The notes under the pieces are model-generated. The model had not been told where the DNA came from. It saw nothing but the letters and a program-made list of their open reading frames with translations, and made no database searches. A stretch of 64,000 nucleotides of DNA from Membranipora membranacea. Its lineage: Eukaryota; Bryozoa; Gymnolaemata; Cheilostomatida; Membraniporidae. Positions within the stretch are counted from its first letter, which is position 1. Each line of letters opens with the position of its first letter. The translations under genes were made by a program, and so were the position numbers. Positions 21,470 to 34,700 of this stretch are shown here, piece by piece. The stretch is taken from the NCBI GenBank assembly GCA_914767715.1, contig OU612075.1, positions 4,216,001-4,280,000 on the forward strand, written 5' to 3'.

Positions 21470-23645
21470 TTAAAGCTCATCGCCTGATGATGTCTGTTCA
21501 TCTGTTGGCTGGCCTCTATTCCCTAAAACATAATATAACATATCATAACAGCATTCACTGGAAAGGAGATTATCCCTGCAACCATTAATTGGGAAAATTA
21601 TCTGAAAGGTGATAAATCTCAATAATATGTCTATAATGAATTACTGATGATAGAAAATCTTACCTGTATTGCTGAGAGGAAACACTCCTTCGTTAAGATC
21701 TACAATCAGTGAGTGTGCATATATTATTCAAAGGGTCAACCTTAAGCAAAATTATTTGACACTGGTGCTCGCTGTTCAGCTTTTGCGCTTTCCAACTTGT
21801 ACTGCACTGCTGTCTCCCTTTTGTCACAGAGGTAAGCTGGCAGCGCTGAAACTGCCACAGCCTACTTAATCACTAGCTAATTAATAAATTATCAGGACAA
21901 CTACAAGGCTTCTCTTATACAGTTAATTTTATGGTATCCCACCGATATAGCCTTGCTAAACTACTACTAGTAGATTTGGCTGTGGGTACATACAAATCAC
22001 TGTTTATCCGCTATGCCTTGCCTACCTTTAACATTCGATGTCACAATGTTCAGACGAACTCCATGCTTTTCTAACATATCTGTCAATCGTCGGATCTCAT
22101 CATCTTTCCGAGTTAATGCTCTACCTGTGTTCTCTCTCCAAAGTTTCGTTTCTTCGTTTTCTGTCTGTTGTCGGCTAACACAATCTCTAAGCACTTCCAG
22201 TTCTTGTGTCAATTCTACAACCATTGAACAGCTAGTTTATGTGCTCAAATGTTGACGGGTTGATGGCAATGTGGTTGATAATGATAATGAAATGCTGCTA
22301 CCATCAATCCTGGCAACATTCAAACAAATTCTTATATTTGACCACAAGACAACTCTACCATCTGTTACAATGAAATAGTGATGTTTCCATCAACAAAACC
22401 TCTCTGAGTGCTTACTGCAATAAATTTCCCATACCTCTTTTTGGCGGGATAGTTGCCGATACATCTAATTGAGAGCCCGTGTTTCATTGAAACACAAGGG
22501 AAATCGATCAACAATATTTACGCACTACACAACTCACACTTTTATCTTCCTTGAGCTCCTAGGCAGACCTGGTCAATCTCATCGTTCGCCTGATGTCATT
22601 GGGAATGCCATTATGTAATTGAGGCCCTGAGGGCGAACCAACTTTTAAATGGGTCAATGTTATAGTGCTTTGATGTTTGTTTACCTGCCTCTCCTATCTC
22701 ACCTGAATATTTTGATTCCATAGAATCGCATTTCTCTTCAAGCATGTAAATCTTCTTTGATTGCTTCGTCACAATTTTCTGTAACTTTAGATTCGCCTTC
22801 TTTTCGAGTTCTGAAAGATCAACCATTTCATCCTTTACTTGGTCTACTCGGACATACAGAAAAAGACAGAAATGTTGTATGTTTGTATTATATGCAATGT
22901 CAAATAATTCCAGTTTATTATTCTGTGACTATTTTTAGGAATATGGGAAAAGGCAGTTTTCAAGAGTGAAAAAATTAAAACAAGTCTTTTTAAACGGAAG
23001 GCTACCTTTTAAATAATGACATAAACTTGGCCACCCTTTATACCATATTTGTTTTAATTGGGGGCGGGAGGGTGGGGGAATAACTAAGATCACAGTATCT
23101 GTAAGTTACTCACCAACTGCCTTTCTACAGATGATTGCATTCTCAGCTTTCTCTTTGATACGTCGCAGCAGTTTCAACGATTCCCGGTATCCTCTGGTAG
23201 ATGCCTTATCCTCAGTCTTGGTGAACTCCGACCCCTCCCAGTTAGATAAGACATTGAGTTGCTGTTTAGGTGTTATGAAGGAAAGAATAGCTAGAACTGT
23301 TTCCCGATGTCGCCAATACACTGCATTAGCCATATGTAAAGGCATAAAAGGGCAACTTTCCACCAGTTTTACTACATTTGAAGAAACGAGACATGGGAAT
23401 ATGATTTTAATAATGTCTGTGTCACCCTTACTTATCATATCGCAGAGGGGAGAGTGAATATGGTGAACCTTTTCGCTTCTGTTTACACCTGCCCGCTTGA
23501 GAGGCAATAGGACCTCCATGACTTCGTCTTCAGACAAACCTTTCATGAGATACCTGACTTTTTTAGGGTTCAGTGAGTGAGGATGATTCCAGTCACAGTA
23601 GCCCACCATCATAGCTTCCAACTGTTCTTGGTTATTAACTGCCAT
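21470..23645 (-). CDS. ankyrin-like / coiled-coil protein of unknown function
   Basis: Five exons on the minus strand: 23645-23114, 22843-22685, 22214-22026, 21699-21664, 21522-21470, all joined in phase 1; 322 residues. The N-terminal exon (1-177) starts MAVNNQEQLEAMMVGYCDWN and has degenerate ankyrin-like helices (HSPLCDMISKGDTDIIKIIF, MPLHMANAVYWRHRETVLAI). Exons 2-3 (178-293) are heptad-rich and charged (LSELEKKANLKLQKIV, VELTQELEVLRD-like, LTRKDDEIRRLTDMLEKHG), a predicted coiled coil. The tail is short and acidic, ending SSGDEL. No signal peptide or membrane segment, so cytosolic or nuclear. I know no named family; a scaffold or adaptor is an inference only. An AT-rich TATTTATAAT lies about 150 bp upstream (near 23795). 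The open frame extends upstream of the chosen ATG without another ATG. Confidence 0.7.
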
Positions 23646-24357
23646 TGATATTGTTGATGATTCTATCAAAATTATTGGAGCATCTTCTTTGCGGCTTTGA
23701 ACACCAGAAACAGTCTTATGGAGCAGGAAACTCGATGATAACAACCAGAAAATAACATTGTATTGAAGAGACAGAAGTTAGAAGTTAGATAGAGATTATA
23801 AATACGTCTGTCTAGCTGAGCTGCTCCCTTCTATGTGAAGATGATGCAGCGCAGTTTGATAGTTTGTTCCTGTGACTCATGGAATGCTCCATGAAAACCT
23901 CCACTATAACGTTGTTGTCACTTTTCTGGCTAAAATCCAGTCTAACGAGGCCTGAGCTCCTAACCTAAATTATAGACGTCTTCATTGTAATACTAATGTT
24001 GATAATACTCAGTTAACGGATCTCAGGCTATCGGCAAATTGGCAGTAATAAAAAACTGCACATCTTGGCAAAATAGGCTATTTATTAGTCTTAGATCGGG
24101 AATCAAAAAGTCGAACTGCTAAAATCTACTTGATAATAATTTATATAGTATATTTTCTGCACTATTGCCTTGATAACGTAAGTTTGTGCGATGCAATGTT
24201 AATGTTCTTCCTATGAAAACATCAGGTTCAATTCTATATGTTGCAAGCTTTGCTGCTGATCAATCCAACTCGCCCACAATTCAGTTATTAAATTTTTTGT
24301 TTTCAACAACTTGACATTTTTGTTGAATGCACCACCAAAGTCATATTAGTGATGGAT

Positions 24358-24812
24358 ATGTAGAGTTTAGCGTATACATATATATATATGTATATATATG
24401 TATTGTATGTAAGTTACTCCTATGTAGAGTTTAGTGTATACATGTATATATGTATTGTATGTAAGTTACTCCTATGTAGAGTTTAGTGAATACATATATA
24501 TATATATATATGTATGTATTGTATGTAAGTTACTCCTATGTAGGGTTTAGTGTATACATGTATATATTTATATATGTATTGTATGTAAGTTACTCCTATG
24601 TAGAGTTTAGTGTATACATGTATATATATGTATTGTATGTAAGTTACTCCTATGTAGAGTTTAGTGTATACATGTATATATATGTATTGTATGTAAGTTA
24701 CTCCTATGTAGAGTTTAGTGTATACATGTATATATATGTATTGTATGTAAGTTACTCCTATGTAGAGTTTAGTGTATACATGTATATATATGTATTGTAT
24801 GTAAGTTACTCC
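24358..24812. repeat. 54-bp tandem satellite, about 8 copies
   Basis: Unit pattern ATGTAGAGTTTAGTGTATAC, ATGTATATATATGTATTG, TATGTAAGTTACTCCT. The last five copies are essentially identical and the first three vary in the TA run. Because 54 is a multiple of 3, both strands are open across the array, giving Tyr/Ile/Val-rich repeat peptides that I regard as artefacts. Confidence 0.92.
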
Positions 24813-25681
24813 TTGCCCAGCCTTCCAGACAGACTGGTCAGTAGAATTGGGGAACATAATATTATCTCTGTTTAGGAGTACCAAGAATTCAAAGCAAACA
24901 CAGGGCTCTGAGACTTCCTCATTTACTAGGTATGTAGTGGGCGTTATTCTTGTTGTGAGTACATAGCCTACAGAAATTGATTTAGCAGATGCTGTAGAAA
25001 CCATCTTGGTAACAATGAATTTACAATCCTTCCTTCCTTGAGTGATTGATTATGTTGCGCTTTGATCATCACCATTACAAGCTTACAAGCTTACAAATAA
25101 TAATAGGTGGTAAAAGCTACATAGCTGGTATAGAAGTGTTAGATGGCACTAGCAGTGTTTTGCACTCAAAGCTTTTGCGTTGATCATAAATTAATAGTAC
25201 AATTAAATATTCATGCTTTATCCATCATGCTTTCAATCTGCTTTGTATCCATTGTTTTTTTTACAAAGGACTCATTTGAAGAAAAAATAACATTGCTCAG
25301 TAAGATCAAAATAACCTGATAACATCAATTATTCCTTTTTAGTGGCAAACAATACTGTGACCTTGCAACCAAAACAAAAACAGCTAATCAGCTCACACTT
25401 CAAATATCATCCTGTCTGTTTGCATTATAGCTTTAGTTTTAGGTTAACTTCACATTGATTTAGTATTTTTGCTCAGCTTAACAAGGACAACAATCGCTTA
25501 CAACGGCAGCCGTTTTAGCAACCATATAAATTTTAGGCAGCATACTGTAGGCCACTCTTTCTTTAGTAGGCATTACATACCGACCGTTGAATACAAATAT
25601 GCTGGTTCTTAGTGTTCTGGTCGCCGTGTCAAAAGACTTTGAAATTTGAACTTTACCTGGGTCCTGAAGTTTCAGTTTGGT

Positions 25682-25688
25682 TATATAA
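25682..25688 (+). promoter_or_regulatory. candidate TATA box of TRPV-B
   Basis: TATATAA followed by AG, 77 bp before the ATG at 25765. It would place a start site near 25712 and a 5' UTR of about 50 bases. Neither TRPV-A first exon has such an element at this distance. Confidence 0.45.
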
Positions 25689-25764
25689 AGCAGTCATATC
25701 TATTGGGATATAGCGGTAGAGACGATAACGTGATACGAGAAGCAGTGAGAAGATAGATATTGCA

Positions 25765-28700
25765 ATGTCGGCTGCTGTGAAGAATCAGACACAGGCCAGC
25801 AACCAAGTCAGCTGGTACAGTTTACTGGATGTTCAGGGATATGGTGAGTGATTATACCAATCTTCATCGTTAGGACAACTAAGTTTTCACATGTTTTGCC
25901 CCAATGCCCCAAATTATACATCCACACTGCAAATGGAGACACTGTACAGGATCTTTTCTGCGGGAGAGGTATACACCCGAGGGTGCTGTGTGCTGGCACA
26001 ATCAACATTGAAGGCTCCTCCGATGGGATTCGAACCCACAACTCCTGTGGCACCAATCGCCTGGCAGTGAATAGCAAGCGCGCTAACCGATTGCCCCATC
26101 TCACCATTCCCATTTATTCTGCATAAAAAGACTTGTCTACCTGGCTGTCAATCAGATAGTTCTTCTTATTGGTCAGCAAAAGGCTTTTTCTGGCAAACAA
26201 ATTATGAATATACAGACAAAATCAGTCAATCAATTTCAATGTAGCTCAGTACTCATCTTTTTTTCTGGCTACCTGTATTTCCATGTCTCTGTACTTTTCA
26301 ATAGGTCGTTTTGTCACCAAGCTTGAGGAATGTCAGGCAGGTAAAAGTGATACTGAGTTGTCAGTGTTATCTGATGCTGATAAGGATGAAGTTTACATGA
26401 AGTTAGATGTCATGATACAAGATGAGATAACCCAGTATTTGTACTGCAGTGCGGAATTACAACGAGTGATGAACAAGTAAGGGAATAAATGTGCATATAT
26501 GTGCGTATAGCTGATTGTACTCATCGTTTGCAAGAGGGTTAGACTGAGACTTGATAATGGAGAAACAAAGAGTTATCTTTTTCAAACACTTTGTCTGAAA
26601 GAGCAATGCATAATATTAGTTGACAGTCTCTTTCTTACTAGCTAACTAGTACATACCTATACTAAAATCACAACTTATCTATGGTCAATTGTCAGCTTAA
26701 ACCCTGATTTTTCAGCAACTTCAATTTTGGCTATGTCGACATTGATATATTGCTTTACCCGAGAAGTGCATAGTACAGGTAGTAATAATACGGTTGGTAA
26801 ATGTTGGCAGAAGTAAAAGTTGTATGCCGCAACTTATCAGATGAAGTTAGGGACATGATTTGTAGTCCAGAGGTATTAAATCTAATCATCTAAATAATAA
26901 ACAAGTTATCATTGTAATATTAGTGGGTTTTTGTAAGACAGAGCTTGCAATAGTGATCATAGTTCAGCTGAGGATGCTGCTAGACAATGGAATCACCTAG
27001 CCTGTCTTGAAAAAGCTTGTCGAGACAGGCTAGGTGATCACCATGGTGACAATTCAGGTTATAACAATTCAGCCTTGTCTTCCCGTTAAATAGGAGAAAA
27101 GAGTTAAGAGATGGTGGTGATCCAAGACGAAAAAGTAATAGAGAGGAGTTCGGGCAGAAAGTAGCAATCTCTGACTTAATTGACAAAAGGAAAGCCTCCA
27201 GAGAGATTGAGGAAGGTTGCAAAGCAAAAATCTGGAAATGTAAGAAGTCCTCAGAGCAGGGTTTAATTCATATTTCTCTTGTACATCAGTGAACTAGTAC
27301 ATCATTGCAGAATCATTATTCATGAGTATTGATTGGAGCTAGGTATGGTGAGTAATTCAGTAAATTGTACATGCGGTTGAAAATCTATGTGAACAGTTAA
27401 AGGACAGGACACCCGTCCTCAAACCCTCTCAATCTGGGTTAACTACTGTCCTATCATGGAGTTATAATGATTTTTTTATGAAACCTTTTGGTATTGCAAT
27501 TTGATTCCACAAAAAAGCTCCTTCTGCATTATCTCTCTTATTCAGAATACACCAACAATATGTGTTTGTGTATGTATGAGACCATAACCACTCACTGATC
27601 ATCAGTCATGTTTCATGATCAATGAGTCATGAATCATGATCAATGAGTCATGATCAATGAGTCATGAGTCATGAGTCATGACTCATTATCATTTTTTTGT
27701 TACATTTATATGTTATGTAGGTGCCCATCAATGCCGTCCGGGATGTAGACGTTTGAAATGCCGAGGATGTGTATCCAATGACGTTGAGAGCGGGCCAACA
27801 GAGGAAATAAAGGAGAGATTTGTTTGCTGGAAAATAGAGGAGAGGGGAGCTCTTGGAGAAACTCCCCTTCATATTTGTATGCTGAGAGGAGCTAAGGACC
27901 CAAAGATGTTAGTTCTTGCTGAAAGAATCCTCAGATATTTTCCAGAAATTATGGCAGATATCTATGTGTCGGATAAATTTTATGGTAAGCCAGATGTTAA
28001 GCAATACTTTACCATTCAGTTTCACATCCGTCTACAATTTTTCGATATCATTGATGAAGTCCAAGGAATTTACACAGGAAGTACTCGATATATTTAATAC
28101 AGTGTGCTTTTTTTCAGGTGAGAATGCACTCCACATAGCTCTGGCGAATGGTCATGTTGAAATGGTGAATTATCTCATGGGAATTAAAACTGTCTGTGGC
28201 GGCCTGATTAAAGAGGAAAAATACGAGGAGCTTGTTATTCAGATGGTCAATGAACCAGCCTTCGGTACTTTCTTTGCCTGTAAGGATCAGCTGGCGCACA
28301 GGAGTGACAAGGATGATGGTACTGAGGCTATCGACTTACCTGAACATACCAACTATCAAGGTGATTACACCGATTGGTTGTTTTTTTGGCATTAGCGTGG
28401 ATTATGTTGATGTAAGAATGATAACTTGTGAAGACTGTCTTTGGAGGATATGAACGTCTGTTTATAGTAGCAGTTGAACAAAACACTCATCCCTCAACCC
28501 TCCAACCTATTTCAGAGTTGTACTGTATCTGTGCGCTTTCTTTAATAGGACCACTCTATTTCGGGGAGTTCCCTCTCAGCTTTGCAGCCTGTTTGGGACA
28601 ATTAGAAGGAAGGTTCCACTACAAAGATTTTTTTAGAAGACTGCTGCATGATTACAGCGTGAAGCCGCTCAGAAAAGACTCAAATGGTTAGTCACTGCCC

Positions 28701-31700
28701 TTGAATGCAAACGTCCTAAATGATGAAATCGAAAAATTTACTTTTTTTCATTTTCCACATCATACATATCCGAGTTTAATGTTACAACAATTTTGAAGAT
28801 ATCTCATGTTTTAAAATTTTAATTAAATCTCATGGAAGTTTCAACTTTGCAACTTGTATCAGCTTAAGAATTTTTTATTTAGGACGTTTGCATTCTAAGC
28901 CAGCGTAGTTTTGATCACAGTGAATGATAATGATAAGATAATACAGCTGCAGCAACTGCAACTCATTGGCGAACTGAATGTAGGTGAGACCATTATTTGT
29001 GACGTAGCTTTGAGCAGCGCCGATAAATTACAGTAAAGCCCTGCATTTTTCTTTCGCAGGGTTTGTGAGTGGAATGTAAGGCATAGATTTTAATTCCCAA
29101 ATCTGACTTCCTTTTATTGATAATTTCTTAGGAAACACAGTACTACACATGCTGGTCATACATAACAGAGTGGATATGTTTGATAGTGTGCTCTCCTTGA
29201 TTATAAACACAGCAGATAAAAATACAGATTGCAGAAAAATCCTTGAGGAGAAGAACAGAAGAGGTGAGATATTAGCTTTGACTTTAGCTTAGCTGAAATT
29301 TTACAAGTCAAGTTTTAATTTGCTCTCCTGTATCATGAGCATTTTAATTAGTTTTATATCACTTCATGTACTAGTCTACAGCTCTAACCTATACCATTGC
29401 GAAGATCTCATCAACAGCTTCGCAGAGATATCAACAACTGCTGACAAGATGCTGACCTACTCAAGAGAAGAGCTGCTGAAATATCAAAGTGGTGAACAAA
29501 GGACTATTGAAATAGAATGGAGCCATGTTAACTCTGTGCTCCACCCGACTCTACCTATGATCGGAAGTATGATCATTACTATTATAAGCTCTAGGCTTTC
29601 TCGTCACACTGATGTACAACAAAGAACTGTACCGAGCTCAATTCTCATAACGATACCAACCTACAGGTCAGTTATCAACAACAATGACACCAATTACACC
29701 TCAGCACAGAGGGCCGGATCCAGCGATGTGAATGGGGAAGCAGGGGTCTCACGTAATGTGAGATCTTGGTCGACCCCCCATCCTGGCTATGGTCCGCAAT
29801 CCAGCGCACAATGCTTGGATTATGTGGGATCATCAATCACACCCACACATCGGCCAACTACAAGAGTTGAAATCAAGTGCCAAACAAACAGTCGAAACAA
29901 GCCAAAACAAAGCAATCTCAGAGCTCCCTCATTATACTATACAAACTGTAGGTCTCTGAATGCTAGAAAACTCGAGGACTTATGTCAATATGCAACTCGT
30001 TATCAACCTGATATCCTGTATCTCACCGAGACCTGGTTCACAACTGCAAGAGAAGATAACTCCATGATACCTGGATATACCTGTTTCTCCTCCAACAGAA
30101 AGCAGCGTGTCGGCGGCGGTGCAGCCATCTATCTACCCTCCTGTATAAATGGGAAGATAATATCACAATACACATCAACATCAGTGTCAGCGATTTGGCT
30201 ACGAATCCAGCACCCAGACATAGTCACTTCCATCATCGGTTGTGTCTACCACCCACCCTCCAGCAATGATGATGATACAGTGAAGTATATGGAAGATACG
30301 TTGTGTAAGCTGATCTGTAAATTCTCTAATGCCAAGATTTTGTTAGTAGGGGATTTTAATAGAATTCCACTAGATTTTTTCTGTGCTCAGTTCAAACTTA
30401 CCTGTTGTGTAGATTTTCCAACCCGCCAAGATGCCATTCTTGATCAGATCCTTACGGATATTGACGAATACCCGAAACCTATAGAACTACCACCCCTTAT
30501 AGGTAACGAAGGTGATCACTGTGGCATCTATCTAGGCCCTTCACCAATCAGCAAGCGCAAGTTTATCAGTGTCACGCGGCGTAGGATAACTCCTAATTCT
30601 AAAACCTTAGTGTTATCCGATATAGCAAGGCAGAACTGGTCAGAAGTTATGAATGCGCCGTGTGAAGACAGCAAAACTGAGGCAATGAATGGTATTATTA
30701 CATCGATACTAGATGAACATTGTCCAGTACACACATTCAAAACCAGAGAAGATAAGCCCCAATATATCGACTCTACTCTGCTGAAACTAATCCGTGCCCG
30801 TGAACGAGCTTATCGTGACAACAAAAAGTCGTGGAAATTCCTGTCAAAGATCACACAAAAACTACTGCCAAAGCGAAAGACCGACTATGTGAAACACAAG
30901 CTCAATCAAGCCAAATCAGCTCGCGAGTGGTGGAAGTCTATAAAAGACTTAGAAGGTAAACATCAAAGCACCACAAGCAGCTACCATTTGATTGACGACA
31001 AATGGGCCGATAACAGTGAGTTTGTTAATCTTCTGAATGAATACTTCGTCTCTGTTGGCGGTGATAGGAATGTTGAGCGGAAACCAGCTACCCATCATCT
31101 AAGATTAGAACCTACCAGTATTGGTGAGGTAAAGCAACTCCTAAAACACCTCAACACGAAGAAGGCTACTAATAGTGATGATGACTTTCCCGCATGGATC
31201 TCAAAAGCCGCTTGCGAAGACCTGTATATTCCAGTCACAGATATAATTAACACCATGCTTGAGACGAATCAATATCCATCAGAATGGAAAAAAGGCGAAG
31301 TACGACCTCTGAAGAAAGTAAAAAACCCAACTAAACTCAGTGACTATAGACCGATATCTCTACTCTATCACATTGGAAAAGTCGCAGAGGACTTCAGCGT
31401 TTGAGGTCAAATATCGGCCACAAGCTCCAAACCAACCAATACGCATATCAGAAGTCTGTATCAACAACGGATGCCCTTCTACATGCAACGCATGACTGGT
31501 GCGAGAGCCTGGATAGCCGCCATATCAGCCACATTACTGTTGCATTCATAGACATGTCGAAAGCTTTTGATCGTATGGACCCGAATCTATTGATCAAAAA
31601 GCTTCAGGCACTTGATACTAATCCTGGTCTCATCCATCTGATAGACAACTTCCTATCTGACCGTCGTAGCTGCGTGAAGTTTCAGCAGGAACAATCTACG

Positions 31701-34700
31701 TATTCTACTACTACAATGGGAGCGCCACAGGGAACTAAACTCGGTCCGTGGTTGTGGCTAGTTTATATAAATGACTTGAGGGTCTCCTCTGATCAATGTA
31801 AGCTAGTCAAGTATGCCGATGATCTGACTTTATACTCGTGTTTGAAGAAGAAAAATCAATCAAACATAGTATGCCTCCAAGACGAACTCAATCACATCAC
31901 CGACTGGGCCTCAGAAAACAATATGCTAGTGAATGCGTCCAAGACCAAAATTCTCCATCTCACCCTATCCGAGCCTAAATATATTCCGCAATTTTACATG
32001 GATGGTCACTTGCTAGCAAGCTCTACAACTGCCAAACTACTTGGAGTTACCATCGACAGTAGGCTGACCTTCTCGCATCACATCGACAACATGTGCAATA
32101 GCCTCGCGAGTCGCCTATATGCCATGAGGGAACTCATCAGGCCTTGTCCTATATTACACCGCAAACATACGCTCGCTTCTCACCTACGTCTGTCCAGTAT
32201 GGGGTACTATTATCAGTGAGCATCATCAGCAACGCATCACTCAGATCGAGCGTCGTGCATTAAAGATCGTGAACCCTGATATCAGCTATAATGAGGCAAT
32301 TGGTAATTATAATCTTCAGCCTGTGGTATCATTCATAGATGACATTACCAGAAGGCTAATGAGCAAGATCGATAATAACCCTAGTCATCCGCTCAGAGAG
32401 CTAATAAATTATAAGACCGGCAGGCGAACACGGGTTTCCTCGTCAACAAATATGCCTGTTTGTCGAACAGCGAAATTGATGAGATCATTTTTCTATAAGT
32501 ATGGTAAATTTTAGAGTTTTATTTTAATTACTGAATGAATAACTTTGTAAATTTTTATTTTTGCGTTTTATTAGAACAATTTTTTTCTAGTGGAATTCTC
32601 TCCGGTGCATCATTTCATAATGATTTAAGGAGGAAATAATAAAACATATATACATACATACATACATACATTAGACTGAAACTTTCTGCATACAAATTTG
32701 ACATACTGTTGATACAAATGTAGGCGTTGGGAGTTGTCATAACACGGAAAAAGAGCACACAACTATTGAGTAAAGTGCTATAGACTGTGTATATGACACA
32801 AGTCTGGGGGTTCATCCCAAACTCCTTGCTCACAGCAGTTTGCTTTATACTGAAGACAGTTGTGGATGATCCATAAAACTTTCAGATATTGTGAAGCATT
32901 TTGTTGATTTATAGGCACCAAAAATATTTTTCAGTTATGGGATGTTTTACTTGCTAACACTCTGGTTTGCAGGATTCACACCGCTGACCTTGGCAGCTTA
33001 TCTTGGGTTAAAAGAGATGTATGATCTCCTGTTGGAGAAGGAGACTGATGAGCTGTGGGTGTACGGTGATGTGATGTGTTCTGGTGTCCCACTCAAACAT
33101 ATCGATACCATCGGTCAAGACGGTCAAATAAACCTTACATCCGCTCTGCACCTGATAGTGCATGGGAGTAAGGTAGGTGTGTGAGCTGTCAAACATGCAT
33201 TTAGTAGAAATGTTTTTTTACATGTTTATTGACAACAATATTCATCATTGAAATGATGCTCTTCCAAAGGTGCCAGAGCAAGCAAAAAATTAAAATAAAG
33301 CAAAAGAAGAAAAATGGAAGCCATAGACCGTTCGGCTCTACAGATCATCAAAATTGTAATAGCAAGCAACAGGCATTAATCAGACCAGCTATCGGATGAT
33401 GTTGTATAATTATTTTGCCCACTCCCTTTCTCATAAGGCTTCGTGATCTTACGGGAATGTTAACAACAGCCCAACAATGCAATCCATTAAGATTGGACAT
33501 TCTCATGTTTGTTGTCATAGGGCCGTAGTTTAGAGAAAAACTGAAGGGGGGCAAAAATCAGAGGTGCGTCTGAAGCATTACCAGGAGGGGTGTTGTAAGC
33601 TCTTCCCCAATTAGCAAATGGAAATCCCAGAGGAGCTGTGTCTGATATGGATTACTCAATTAAAGTATTTGAGGCCACTGTATTTAGCTACGGAACTGTG
33701 TCATTGGCATGGTCTCATTAAGAACTCCAGAAAAAAACTGCATCAATCACAACAACAAATAATAAAGACTGTGTTGTCTTTGAATGGACCTTTATTGTCA
33801 CAATATTTCATCGTGGAAAATTCATTATACCTGCTTGTGCTTGATGCAAAAACCAAAACCTTAATTCTGCTATATATCCATGACGATGAATATTTTCTTA
33901 AATACTTTCTTGAGGGTATCGAACTATAAATACAGAAGCACATGGGGCAGAGATTCTTTTTTAAGGTATGGCAGCTAAATAAATTAGTGTAATAATTTAT
34001 GTTAAATCACTTCCAGCCACAGAGACTTTATACTCCTATTTTTATGTTATACTGTTATAATTTTTTAGTATCATGGGCATCAGTATTTAACACCTATTTC
34101 ACAGCATATATAATGGTAGAAATAATATTTTTATCAATCAATCAATCCTTTTTATATTTGTCACCAGGATGAGCATTTGGAGTTATTAGACACTGTCATT
34201 GACAAGCTGATACTGAATAAATGGGAGATATTTGCAAAGTACATATTCTACAGGCGAATGATTTGCTTCTTGTTTTATGCAATAATCTACATATCAGCCT
34301 TTTGTATGAGACCAGGAAAAGACAACTACCAAAATATGTAAGTTGTTTTTTTAATTTTCATTCGATGAGACTGTTTTTCAAAATCAGCCATTGAGAAAAA
34401 AGGGAAAAAACAAATTTTAAGCAAGATGAAGAAAGGTAATCATAAAAAATACTGTTGAATGATGAATGATTGAACATAGATTATTTGGTATATTGTTAAA
34501 ATAAGATGCTTATATGTTTTTGAATAAGTTTTCTTTGTCATTTATATGGATAGCAAGGCAGGCTTGCGTATTTTTCATTCAGCCCAAATTTTCAAACGCA
34601 TCCATTGAATCTTGCATTTTATAAACCTTGTTGGGTGATGGTAGTAGAACCAGCTCGTTTGCTAAAAATGACCAATTATCCAATCTGTGATAATTTGAGT

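Larger units (their letters stand above)
23646..25764. other. intergenic region between the ankyrin/coiled-coil gene and TRPV-B
   Basis: A shared divergent promoter region: the left gene is transcribed leftwards, TRPV-B rightwards. It holds a 54-bp satellite (24358-24812) and a TATA-like element at 25682. No other exon seen. Confidence 0.5.

Noticed and set aside
24483-25004. Long Tyr/Ile/Val-rich open frames on both strands
   Set aside because: They are translations of the 54-bp satellite; open on both strands because the unit is a multiple of three without stops.
25961-26113. tRNA gene on the minus strand
   Set aside because: The A and B boxes belong to a SINE head: a second copy with the same body lies at 36331-36483.
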